The notes under the pieces: model-generated
Seen by the model: the letters and a program-made list of their open reading frames with translations, nothing else
The model's database searches: none
Told to the model about the DNA's origin: nothing
Assembly: GCF_000455205.1 (NCBI RefSeq)
Contig: NZ_AUWQ01000001.1
Location: 124,001-188,000, forward strand
DNA from: Mycobacterium sp. UM_CSW
Lineage (GTDB): Bacteria > Actinomycetota > Actinomycetes > Mycobacteriales > Mycobacteriaceae
Length of the DNA: 64,000 nt
Reading direction: 5' to 3'
Shown here: positions 25,067 through 32,738 of the stretch, one piece after another
Layout of the letters: every line of letters starts with the position of its first letter
Position numbering within the stretch: position 1 is the first letter of the stretch
Made by a program: the position numbers and the translations under genes

Positions 25067-26260
25067 ATGACCTACTTCGAAAAAGACGCGATCATCTCCG
25101 GCCTCGGCATCTCGCGAATCGGCCGTCGCACCGGGGTCCCGGGCCTGGAACTGACCATGGAGGCGGTGCGCGGGGCCATCGCCGACGCCGGCCTGTCGCC
25201 GGCCGACATCGACGGGATCGCCACCCTCGGCGACACTCCCGCCGCGGACGTCAACGCCGAACTGCGCATCGAGGCGGCCGACTGCGGGGCCGGCTTCGGC
25301 ACCGGGGGCCTGCTGAGCCCGGTGATGTCGGCGTGCCGCGCGGTCGCCGAACGGCGCGCGCACCACGTGGTGATCTACCGGACGATACAAATGCTCGGCG
25401 GGACGGTCCCGGTCAAGCAGGAGGAAAACGCGCCCGCGCCGGCACTGGCGCGAATGTTCGAGGCGCCCGAAGGCGCGCCGAAGCCGGCGGTCGGCGCGAT
25501 GGACGACGTCAACGACCTGGTTGCGGCCCACGCCTATTCCGCCGCGAACTGGCTGGCGCTGAACTGCCGCCGCCACATGGAGCTGTACGGAACCACCAAG
25601 GAACAGCTGGGCTGGCTGGCGCTCAACGGCAGACGCAACGCCGCGCTGAATCCCCTTGCGGTCTACCGCGAACCGATGACCATGGCCGACTACCTTGCGG
25701 CGCGGCCGGTCTCGACGCCGTTCGGCCTGCTGGACTGCGACGTTCCCATCGACGGTTCGATCGCGGTGGTGGTGTCACACGCCGAGTACGCCCGCGACTG
25801 TCCGCACCGCGCGGTGGCGGTGGAGGCGATCGGCGGGTCCGACGGTGCGGGCGGCTGGTTCCACCGCGACGACTACCCGAAGATGGCGATGTCGGACGCG
25901 ACCGCGCAGATGTGGTCGCGCACCCAGTTGACGCCCGCCGACCTGGAGCTGGCCGAGTTGTACGACGGTTTCACGTTTCTCACCCTCGCGTGGCTCGAGG
26001 CGCTGGGGGTGTGCGGCGACGGCGAAGCCGGGCCGTTCGTCGAGGGCGGCGCGCGGATCGCCCGCGACGGCCAACTGCCGCTGAACACCTACGGCGGCCA
26101 GCTGTCGGCGGGGCGCATGCACGGCTACTGGGCCTTGCACGAAGGGTGCCTGCAGCTGCGCGGCGACGCGGGGGAGCGCCAGGTGTCGAAACGCCCCGAG
26201 GTCGGCGTGGTTTCCGTGGGCGGTGGCCCGGTCGCCGGATGCATGTTGCTCACCTGCTGA
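25067..26260 (+). CDS. thiolase-like lipid-transfer protein (possible Ltp2-type aldolase)
   Basis: A 397-residue thiolase-fold protein. It has the N-terminal GLGISRIGRRTG and MEAVRGAIADAGLSPADIDGI blocks and the late LAELYDGFTFLTLAWLEALGVCGDGEAGPFV and NTYGGQLSAGRMHG blocks. The usual HPxG catalytic His segment reads GRMHG, and a Tyr is in the YDGFT segment, features seen in Ltp2-type retro-aldolases rather than true thiolases. The head-to-head DUF35 gene supports that. Residues 88-98 lack a clear thiolase nucleophilic Cys motif. The start could also be ATG 25058. It is followed after 8 bases by the FadR-type regulator. Function as an aldolase is inference. Confidence 0.8.
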   Translation: MTYFEKDAIISGLGISRIGRRTGVPGLELTMEAVRGAIADAGLSPADIDGIATLGDTPAADVNAELRIEAADCGAGFGTGGLLSPVMSACRAVAERRAHHVVIYRTIQMLGGTVPVKQEENAPAPALARMFEAPEGAPKPAVGAMDDVNDLVAAHAYSAANWLALNCRRHMELYGTTKEQLGWLALNGRRNAALNPLAVYREPMTMADYLAARPVSTPFGLLDCDVPIDGSIAVVVSHAEYARDCPHRAVAVEAIGGSDGAGGWFHRDDYPKMAMSDATAQMWSRTQLTPADLELAELYDGFTFLTLAWLEALGVCGDGEAGPFVEGGARIARDGQLPLNTYGGQLSAGRMHGYWALHEGCLQLRGDAGERQVSKRPEVGVVSVGGGPVAGCMLLTC

Positions 26261-26268
26261 GATAGCTT

Positions 26269-27717
26269 GTGGCACAGCGCAGTTCCGGTCCCGCGGACAA
26301 ACTCGCCGCGCAGATTGCCCGCCGCATCGAGGCGGACATAGTCCGCCGCGGCTGGACCGTCGGCGAATCGCTGGGCTCCGAACACGCCCTGCAACAGCGG
26401 TACGGCGTGAGTCGATCGGTGCTGCGGGAGGCCGTCCGCCTGGTCGAACACCACCAGGTCGCCCGGATGCGCCGCGGACCGGGCGGCGGGCTGCTGATCT
26501 GCCGGCCGGACGCCGGCCCGGCGACCCGTGCCGTGGTGATCTACCTCGAGTATCTGGGCACGACGCTGGTCGACCTGCTCAACGCGCGCCTGGTCCTCGA
26601 GCCGCTGGCGGCTTCGCTTGCGGCGGAACGCATCGACGAGGCCGGCATCGACCGGTTGCGGGCGGTGTTGCGGGCGGAGGAGCAGTGGCGGCCGGGCCTG
26701 CCGGCGCCGCGCGACGAGTTCCACATCGCGTTGGCGGAGCAATCGAAAAGCCCGGTCCTGCAATTGTTCATCGACATCTTGATGCGGCTCACCACGCGCT
26801 ATGCCCTGCAGTCGCGGGCCGACTCGTCGACCGAGGCGATCGAGGCGGTCGAGCACATGCACCGCGACCACTCGCGACTCGTCGCCGCCGTCACCTCCGG
26901 CGACGCGGCCCGGGCCAAGACGCTTTCCGAACGGCACGTCGAAGCGGTGACCTCCTGGCTGCAGCGGCATTACCCCGGCGAGGGCAGCCCGCCGCGCGGG
27001 GCGCGCCGGCTGCGGGCGGGCCTGTCCCTCGAAGGTGACGCGCCTACCGGCAAGCTCGGCGAGATGCTGGCCGTCACCATCGGCGACGACATCGCCGCCG
27101 ACGGCTGGCAGGTCGGCTCGGTGTTCGGGACGGAGACGGCCCTGCTGGAGCGCTACCGGGTCAGCCGCGCGGTGTTCCGGGAGGCGGTGCGGCTGCTCGA
27201 ATATCACTCGGTCGCGCGGATGCGGCGCGGGCCGGGCGGCGGCCTGATCGTCACCACACCGCACGCCGAGGCCAGCATCGACACCATCGCGCTGTACCTG
27301 CAGTACCGCAGGCCGACGCGGGAAGACCTGCGCTGCGTTCGCGACGCCATCGAGATCGACAACGTCGCCAGAATCGTCAAGCGGCGCAGCGAGTCCGAGG
27401 TGGCGGCGTTTCTGGCGACCCGTCCGGACAGCCACCCGGGCGACGTACGCAAGGCCGTCGCCGAGGAGGCCCGCTTCCACCTCGGATTGGCCCAGCTGGC
27501 CGGCAACGCACTGCTGGATTTGTTCCTTCGCATCATCATCGAGCTGTTTCGCCGGCACTGGTCGAGCACCGCGCAGACGGAGCCGAACTGGGCCGACGTC
27601 GTCGCCGTCGAGCACGCGCATCTGCGGATCCTGCAGGCGATCGAAGCCGGCGACGACAGCCTCGCCCGCTACCGCATCCGTCGCCACCTGGACGCGGCGG
27701 CCTCGTGGTGGCTCTAG
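26269..27717 (+). CDS. tandem FadR-type GntR regulator (two full units in one chain)
   Basis: A 482-residue regulator consisting of two complete FadR/GntR-like proteins fused head to tail. Each unit has a winged helix-turn-helix (LAAQIARRIEADIV...VSRSVLREAVRLVEHHQVARMRRGPGGGLLI, then LAVTIGDDIAADG...VSRAVFREAVRLLEYHSVARMRRGPGGGLIV) and an all-helical effector domain. It matches Rv3060c in order and layout. A single chain can bind a whole palindrome. The GTG start lies 8 bases after the thiolase-like gene, so both are co-transcribed from the palindromic promoter at 25006-25027, which fits autoregulation by an acyl-CoA ligand. Confidence 0.9.
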   Translation: MAQRSSGPADKLAAQIARRIEADIVRRGWTVGESLGSEHALQQRYGVSRSVLREAVRLVEHHQVARMRRGPGGGLLICRPDAGPATRAVVIYLEYLGTTLVDLLNARLVLEPLAASLAAERIDEAGIDRLRAVLRAEEQWRPGLPAPRDEFHIALAEQSKSPVLQLFIDILMRLTTRYALQSRADSSTEAIEAVEHMHRDHSRLVAAVTSGDAARAKTLSERHVEAVTSWLQRHYPGEGSPPRGARRLRAGLSLEGDAPTGKLGEMLAVTIGDDIAADGWQVGSVFGTETALLERYRVSRAVFREAVRLLEYHSVARMRRGPGGGLIVTTPHAEASIDTIALYLQYRRPTREDLRCVRDAIEIDNVARIVKRRSESEVAAFLATRPDSHPGDVRKAVAEEARFHLGLAQLAGNALLDLFLRIIIELFRRHWSSTAQTEPNWADVVAVEHAHLRILQAIEAGDDSLARYRIRRHLDAAASWWL

Positions 27718-27818
27718 CCGTTTTTCGGATGTGACGCGTTCGGCGGCATAGCGAAAGCCCGTCTTGGGTACTGGCAAGGGAAGTAACGAATGGCCGGTCC
27801 AGCAGGGGGTTGGCACTT

Positions 27819-28823
27819 GTGATCGAAAGCGAGCGCGCACCGGTGACGGGAGGCTTCGGGGGGACGTACACCGACCACTCGGGTTTCGTTCATTCCGGGC
27901 TTCTTTACCGTTCGCAGGCGGAGTATCTGGACTTTGCGGTTCGCTTCGTCGCCGACGGGTTGGCGCGGGGCGAGGACGTTTTGGTGGCGGTGCCCGGCGC
28001 CAAGCTGGGCGGCCTGCGGGACGCGCTGGCCGGTCCCGGCGGCGGATTCCCGACGGAACTGCGGATGGTCGACATTGCCGAGATCGGCCGCAACCCGAGC
28101 CGCTTCATGGCCATGGAGGGTTCCTTCATCGACGAACACCAGGGCAAGCGGGTGCGAATTGTGAGCGAGCTCGCCTGGCCCGAACGCACCGACGAGGAAA
28201 TCGTCGCCTGCTCCGAGCACGAGGCGCTGGTGAACTCGGCCCTCGACGGATACCCGGCGACCCTGTTGTGTCTTTACGACGCGAGCGAGCTGGGTGACGC
28301 GGTGCTGGCGGATGCCCGCGCGACGCACCCGCTGCTGTGGAGCCGTGGCGCGCTGCATCGCAGCGCCGAATACGCGCCCGACGAGGTCTTGGATCGCTGC
28401 AACCAACCGCTCGTCGCCAAGCCGGGCGCTGTCACGTACATGGTCAGGAAGTCGGCGGACCTGCGGCCCGCCCGCTCGTTCGCCGTCGACTACGCCGGCT
28501 GGGTGGGAATGTCCCAGGAAGGCATCGAGGATCTGCAACTGATCGCGACGGAGCTGGCCAGCAACAGCCTGATGTACACCAACGGAGTCTGCCGGCTGGC
28601 GTTCTGGCGCGAAGACGAGCACCTGGTTTGTGAGGCGCGCGACACCGGACGGCTGGGCAACCCGCTGGTGGGCCGCCTGGACCCCGGCCCGAGCGGCCCG
28701 GCCAGTCGCGGTCTGTATCTGGTCAACGCCATTTCGGACCTGGTCCGCACGCACACCACCCCGGCCGGGACGACGATCCAGGCCTACCTGCGGTTCGACG
28801 CGGCGCCCGGGCCGAACGGATAG
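27819..28823 (+). CDS. MEDS-domain plus anti-sigma-like ATPase regulator
   Basis: A 334-residue soluble regulator. Residues about 15-175 form a MEDS (DcmR-type sensory) domain, with VHSGLLYRSQAEYLDFAVRFVADGLARGEDVLVAVPG and the SFIDEHQGKRVRIVSELAWPERTDEEIVACSEHE block. Residues about 200-330 are a HATPase_c (RsbW-like) domain with the N-box LIATELASNSLMYT, G1 ARDTGRL and G2 SRGLYLVNAISDL. Similar proteins in actinobacteria act as anti-sigma or anti-anti-sigma kinases. GTG 27819 follows an AGGGGG ribosome-binding site by 9 bases. No sigma factor gene is adjacent, so its partner is unknown. Confidence 0.82.
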   Translation: MIESERAPVTGGFGGTYTDHSGFVHSGLLYRSQAEYLDFAVRFVADGLARGEDVLVAVPGAKLGGLRDALAGPGGGFPTELRMVDIAEIGRNPSRFMAMEGSFIDEHQGKRVRIVSELAWPERTDEEIVACSEHEALVNSALDGYPATLLCLYDASELGDAVLADARATHPLLWSRGALHRSAEYAPDEVLDRCNQPLVAKPGAVTYMVRKSADLRPARSFAVDYAGWVGMSQEGIEDLQLIATELASNSLMYTNGVCRLAFWREDEHLVCEARDTGRLGNPLVGRLDPGPSGPASRGLYLVNAISDLVRTHTTPAGTTIQAYLRFDAAPGPNG

Positions 28824-28880
28824 GGCAACATCACGAAAGCGCTTGTCCGGCAGTGAGTTACCGGGCCGTGCGAAACGGAT

Positions 28881-28909
28881 TTGCATTGCCGGCCCGCGAC
28901 GTCTAGTCT
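28881..28909 (+). promoter_or_regulatory. SigA-type promoter of the LeuA-domain leader
   Basis: A -35 TTGCAT (28881-28886), a 17-base spacer and a -10 TAGTCT (28904-28909) place transcription start about 28916-28918. That is the first base of the leader peptide GTG, so the leader would be translated from a leaderless mRNA. Confidence 0.65.
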
Positions 28910-28917
28910 CGGCGCTC

Positions 28918-28968
28918 GTGCGTCTTCTTCAGCGTGCCGTAGTAGCCAGCACCCGCAGCGGGGTCTGA
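28918..28968 (+). CDS. 16-aa leader peptide with Leu-Leu and Val-Val codons
   Basis: The frame GTG...TGA encodes MRLLQRAVVASTRSGV. It has paired Leu and paired Val codons, and the stop sits within the upstream side of the hairpins at 28939-29007, which is the classic design of branched-chain amino-acid attenuators (leu, ilv). It probably serves as a sensor of charged tRNA-Leu or tRNA-Val and has no function as a protein. Confidence 0.65.
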   Translation: MRLLQRAVVASTRSGV

Positions 28969-29007
28969 TCCCAGACCGACCCCCCGCTGTGGGTCGGAAG
29001 CTACTAC
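28939..29007 (+). promoter_or_regulatory. attenuator with competing hairpins upstream of LeuA-domain gene
   Basis: Arm GTAGTAGC (28939-28946) pairs with GCTACTAC (29000-29007), and ACCCGCAGCGGGG (28951-28963) pairs with CCCCGCTGTGGGT (28982-28994) with one G-U pair. An alternative stem CCGACCC (28976-28982) with GGGTCGG (28991-28997) excludes the second. Ribosome stalling on the leader peptide would cover the left arms and switch structures. No T-run is visible, so the read-out could be translational or Rho-linked. Confidence 0.65.
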
Positions 29008-29044
29008 CGTCGGTCGCTCCTGCTGATCAGAGAAGACCGAGACC

Positions 29045-29518
29045 GTGGCTCTTACCAAATCCCTTCCCGCTTTAAGCGAGCACTTCGACGCCGCCCTGCC
29101 GCGCGGGCTGCGCGAGGAGGCCGACGCGATGTCGTGGGAGGCCTTCGTCGCCACCTACGGTCGCGCGGCCGGCCCGCTGCGACTGGGGCACTGGGCCTGC
29201 ACCGACACCGAGCGGCCCGCCGGGCGGCTCGGCCCCCAGGCCCGCAACTTTCGGGCGATGATCGCCGTCGGCGACCACATCAGCACGTCGACCGCCGCCG
29301 CCAGCGGTCCGATCGCCGCCCTCACCGCGATGCTGCACGAGCGCGGGATCACGGTGGAGATGCTGCGGTTTCACCAGATCCGTTGCGGCGCGGCCACCGC
29401 CACGTTTATCCGTGGCAGCAACGGGATTCGCGCCGAGTGGGCGATGGGCCTCTCGGAGGATCCGACCCAGTCGGCGTTGCGCGCGGTGATCGCGTGCGCC
29501 AACCGGCTGATCGCCTGA
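29045..29518 (+). CDS. stand-alone LeuA-type regulatory (allosteric) domain protein
   Basis: A 157-residue protein. The C-terminal two thirds (RNFRAMIAVGDHISTSTAAASGPIAALTAMLHERG through IRGSNGIRAEWAMGLSEDPTQSALRAVIACANRL) resemble the leucine-binding dimerisation domain of 2-isopropylmalate synthase; the TIM-barrel catalytic domain is absent. It cannot synthesise isopropylmalate itself. The leader peptide/attenuator in front, which senses branched-chain amino acids, strongly supports a link to leucine metabolism. It may modulate LeuA by mixed dimers or act as a leucine sensor. GTG start after a purine-rich GAGAAGACCGAGA stretch. Confidence 0.78.
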   Translation: MALTKSLPALSEHFDAALPRGLREEADAMSWEAFVATYGRAAGPLRLGHWACTDTERPAGRLGPQARNFRAMIAVGDHISTSTAAASGPIAALTAMLHERGITVEMLRFHQIRCGAATATFIRGSNGIRAEWAMGLSEDPTQSALRAVIACANRLIA

Positions 29519-29542
29519 CGGTGCCGAGCAGGGAGAGCCGCG

Positions 29543-31027
29543 TCAGAGCGGGCGCAGCACGATCGGCATGCCGTCCTTGGGCACCGGCATGCCGCCGTAG
29601 TCCCACTCGGCCTGGTAGCCCGGGCGGGGCAGCTCAAGTCGGTAACGGCGCAGCAGGCGGTGCAGGATCGACTTGATCTCCAACTGCCCGAACACCATTC
29701 CGATGCACTTGTGCGCGCCGCCGCCGAACGGCGTCCACCCATAGCGGTGCCGCTTGTGCTCGCTGCGCGGCTCGGTGAACCGGTCCGGGTCGAATTTCAG
29801 CGGGTCCGTCCAGAGTTCCGGCAGGCGGTGATTCATCCCCGGATAGGCGATCACGTTGGTGCCCTTGGGGATGTAGTAGCCCAGCAGGTCCGTGTCGCGC
29901 ACGGTCTGACGCATCGCCCACTGCACCGGCGTCACCAGCCGGATCGACTCGTTCATCACCAGGTCCAGCGACTCGAGCTTCTCGAGGGAGTCGATGTCGA
30001 GCGGCCCGTCGCCGATCAGGCGGTCCGACTCGTCGCGGCAGCGCTCCTGCCACTCCGGGTGGGCGGCCAGCTGGTAGACCATCGTGGTGGCAGTCGACGT
30101 CGACGTGTCATGCGCAGCCATCATGAGGAAAATCATGTGGTTGACGATGTCCTCGTCGGAGAACTTGTTGCCGTCCTCGTCCTCGGTCTGGCACAACACC
30201 GACAGCAGGTCGTTGCCGTCCTTCCCGCGCTGTTCCTTGACGCGCTCGCGGAAGTAGTTCTCCAGCAGTTCGCGCGCCTTCAGGCCGCGCCACCAGGTGA
30301 ACGGCGGGACACCCGTGCGGATGATCGCGTTCCCGGCGCGGGTGGTGACCGTGAACGCCTTGTTCACCTTGGTCACCAGCTCGCGGTCGGTGCCCGGCTC
30401 GTGGCCCATGAACACCATCGAGGCGATGTCGAGAGTCAGCTCCTTCATCGCCGGATAGAGAAGGAAGCGCGCGTCGTTGACCACCCAGTCGTTCGCGACC
30501 GTTTTGGTGATGACCTTGTCCATCTGCTCGACGTAGGAAACGAGCCGGGACCGGACGAACGCCTCCTGCATGATGCGCCGGTGGAACATGTGCTCTTCGA
30601 AGTCGAGCAGCATCAGCCCGCGGTGGAAGAACGGCCCGATCACCGGCACCCAGCCCTGCTGGGAGTAGTCCTTGTTGCGGTTGGAGTAGATGACCTGTGC
30701 CGCGTCAGGGCCCAGCGCCGCGACCCCTGGCAGGACCGGCGAGTCTCCGAACACGACCGGGCCCTTGGTCTGGTAGAGGAACAACAGATAGTCGGGTCCG
30801 CCGCGCAGCATCTCGATGATGTGCCCGAGGACCGGCAGCCCCGCGTCACCGAGTACCGGCTTGAGCCCGCTGCCCGGCGGCGGGTCGGCGAGCTTGTGCT
30901 CCGGAAACTGCGTGTTCAACAGCCTGCGTTCGACCAGGCCCATGCCGGGGAAGTTGTTGAACGACGGGGTCAGCCGCCGCCGCGCCTGATCGAGCAGGTA
31001 GTTGGGGGTGCTGATAGTGGCGGCCAT
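29543..31027 (-). CDS. cyp136: cytochrome P450 CYP136
   Basis: A 494-residue soluble P450 monooxygenase. Signature elements are the I-helix oxygen-activation segment MAAHDTSTST, the ExxR in MNESIRLV, the PERF-type DRFTEPRSEHKRHRYGW, and the heme-binding FGGGAHKCIGM with the Cys ligand near residue 435. It is longer than most bacterial P450s and matches the Rv3059 position in H37Rv order. The substrate is unknown; a lipid or sterol is plausible. It is divergent from a TetR gene across a 22-base palindrome, likely its operator. Confidence 0.93.
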   Translation of the reverse strand: MAATISTPNYLLDQARRRLTPSFNNFPGMGLVERRLLNTQFPEHKLADPPPGSGLKPVLGDAGLPVLGHIIEMLRGGPDYLLFLYQTKGPVVFGDSPVLPGVAALGPDAAQVIYSNRNKDYSQQGWVPVIGPFFHRGLMLLDFEEHMFHRRIMQEAFVRSRLVSYVEQMDKVITKTVANDWVVNDARFLLYPAMKELTLDIASMVFMGHEPGTDRELVTKVNKAFTVTTRAGNAIIRTGVPPFTWWRGLKARELLENYFRERVKEQRGKDGNDLLSVLCQTEDEDGNKFSDEDIVNHMIFLMMAAHDTSTSTATTMVYQLAAHPEWQERCRDESDRLIGDGPLDIDSLEKLESLDLVMNESIRLVTPVQWAMRQTVRDTDLLGYYIPKGTNVIAYPGMNHRLPELWTDPLKFDPDRFTEPRSEHKRHRYGWTPFGGGAHKCIGMVFGQLEIKSILHRLLRRYRLELPRPGYQAEWDYGGMPVPKDGMPIVLRPL

Positions 31028-31096
31028 GAAACTCCTTCGCGCTCCTTTGCGGGCCCGGGGCGGGTGACAGCGGTCACTGATTCATACCTTCGGGAA

Positions 31097-31118
31097 AAAC
31101 TTGACGGCTGTCAAGTTT
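31097..31118. promoter_or_regulatory. palindromic TetR operator (AAACTTGAC arms)
   Basis: Two perfect 9-bp arms, AAACTTGAC and GTCAAGTTT, around a 4-base centre, lie between the divergent cyp136 and TetR genes, 34 bases before the TetR GTG. This is the probable shared operator of both promoters. Confidence 0.6.
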
Positions 31119-31151
31119 GCTTTTCGTGTGGCGTGGTGCAAGGTCGATGGC

Positions 31152-31805
31152 GTGAGCAGCCATGCCGACTCGGACCCGGGCGAACCGGCCATTCGCCGCC
31201 GGGGCGACAAGCATCGGCAGGCGATCATGCAGGCGGTGCGCGACCTGCTCGAGGAACAGCCCTTCTCGGAACTGTCGGTCAGCACCATCAGCCTGCGCGC
31301 CGGGGTGGCTCGCTCGGGCTTCTACTTCTACTTCGACTCCAAGTACGCGGTGCTCGCCCAGATCATGGCCGACGCCGCCGAGGAACTCGAAGAGCTCACG
31401 CAGTACTTCGCCCCCCGCCAGCCGGGCGAGTCGCCGGAGCAGTTCGCCAAACGGATGGTCCGCAGCGCCGCCGCGGTCTACGCGCACAACGACCCGGTGA
31501 TGGCGGCTTGTGAGGTGGCCCGCCACACCGACGTTCAGATTCGCGAGCTCCTGGAGCGGCAGTTCGAGGTGGTGCTGGGCCAGATCACCGCGATCGTCGA
31601 GGCGGAGATGAAGGCGGGAACCGCGAACCCGATCAGCGACGACATCCCGGCGTTGGTGCGCATCCTGGCGGGCACCACCTCCCTGACGCTGAGCGGCGAC
31701 CCGCTGCTCGCCGGACGCCAGGGTCACCAAGACGACCTGGAGCGCCGCGTGCGCGTGCTCGAGCAGCTGTGGCTGAATTCGCTCTGGGGTGGCGGCCCGA
31801 AGTAA
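31152..31805 (+). CDS. TetR-family regulator (Rv3058c type)
   Basis: A 217-residue TetR repressor. After a disordered acidic N-terminus (SSHADSDPGEPAIRRRGDKH) comes the helix-turn-helix QAIMQAVRDLLEEQPFSELSVSTISLRAGVARSGFYFYFDSKYAVLAQIM and a helical ligand domain. GTG 31152 follows an AAGGT stretch. The gene is divergent from cyp136 and followed after 6 bases by an SDR on the same strand, so it likely controls both directions via the palindrome at 31097-31118. It matches the H37Rv order next to cyp136. Confidence 0.9.
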   Translation: MSSHADSDPGEPAIRRRGDKHRQAIMQAVRDLLEEQPFSELSVSTISLRAGVARSGFYFYFDSKYAVLAQIMADAAEELEELTQYFAPRQPGESPEQFAKRMVRSAAAVYAHNDPVMAACEVARHTDVQIRELLERQFEVVLGQITAIVEAEMKAGTANPISDDIPALVRILAGTTSLTLSGDPLLAGRQGHQDDLERRVRVLEQLWLNSLWGGGPK

Positions 31806-31811
31806 CGCGGT

Positions 31812-32738
31812 ATGGTCACGGCCATGAGGCCAAGGCTTCCGAGGACGTCGGGGCGGTATTTCGCGGGGAAGCGGTGCCTGGTCACCGGTGCGGCGAGCGG
31901 GATCGGGCGGGCGACCGCCCTGCGGTTGGCCGCGCAGGGCGCCGAGCTGTACCTGACCGATCGCAACGCCGACGGCCTCGAACTGACCGTGGCCGACGCC
32001 CGCGCCCTCGGCGCTGCGGTGCCCGCCCACCGCGCACTGGACATCGCCGACCATGACCAGGTGGCTGCCTTCGCCGCCGACATCCACGCCGAGCATTCGA
32101 CGATGGATGTCGTGCTGAACATCGCCGGCGTGTCGGCCTGGGGCACCGTCGACCGGCTGAGCCACGAGCAGTGGAGCAAGATGATCGCGATCAACCTGAT
32201 GGGTCCGATCCACGTCATCGAGGCGTTCGTTCCCGCGATGTTGGCGGCCGGCCGGGGCGGGCACGTGGCCAACGTGTCGTCGGCGGCGGGGCTGGTGGCG
32301 CTGCCGTGGCACGCGGCCTACAGCGCGAGCAAGTTCGGGTTGCGCGGCCTGTCCGAGGTGTTGCGCTTCGACCTGGCGCGCCACCGCATCGGGGTGTCGG
32401 TCGTAGTGCCGGGCGCGGTGAAGACCCCGCTGGTGGACACGGTCGAGATCGCCGGGGTCGACCGCGAGGACCCGCGGGTCGCCCGCTGGGTGGACCGCTT
32501 CAGCGGTCACGCGGTGTCGCCGGAACGGGCGGCCGAGAAGATCCTGGCCGGCGTCGCGAAGAACCGCTACCTGATCTACACGTCGGGCGACATCCGTGCG
32601 CTGTACGCGTTCAAACGGCTGGCCTGGTGGCCGTACAGCGTGGCGATGCGTCAGGTCAACGTGATCTTCACGCGCGCGCTGCGTCCCGCCCCGGCGCCGC
32701 TAGTCCGGCATGGCCAGCTCGAGTCGCACGCCGAGTAG
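31812..32738 (+). CDS. short-chain dehydrogenase/reductase (Rv3057c type)
   Basis: A 308-residue SDR. Motifs are TGAASGIG (cofactor), NIAG, NVSSAAGLVALPWHAAYSASK (Ser, Tyr, Lys) and a hydrophobic C-terminal extension (ALYAFKRLAWWPYSVAMRQVNVIFTRAL) that could bind the membrane. An alternative start is ATG 31824. It follows the TetR gene after 6 bases and is co-transcribed. The end overlaps the convergent dinB gene by 39 bases. Such SDRs next to a P450 may oxidise the P450 product; this is inference. Confidence 0.88.
   Translation: MVTAMRPRLPRTSGRYFAGKRCLVTGAASGIGRATALRLAAQGAELYLTDRNADGLELTVADARALGAAVPAHRALDIADHDQVAAFAADIHAEHSTMDVVLNIAGVSAWGTVDRLSHEQWSKMIAINLMGPIHVIEAFVPAMLAAGRGGHVANVSSAAGLVALPWHAAYSASKFGLRGLSEVLRFDLARHRIGVSVVVPGAVKTPLVDTVEIAGVDREDPRVARWVDRFSGHAVSPERAAEKILAGVAKNRYLIYTSGDIRALYAFKRLAWWPYSVAMRQVNVIFTRALRPAPAPLVRHGQLESHAE

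Noticed and set aside
26125-27840. 571-codon leftward frame opposite the FadR-type regulator
   Set aside because: No recognisable domain; the rightward frame has two complete winged-helix units.
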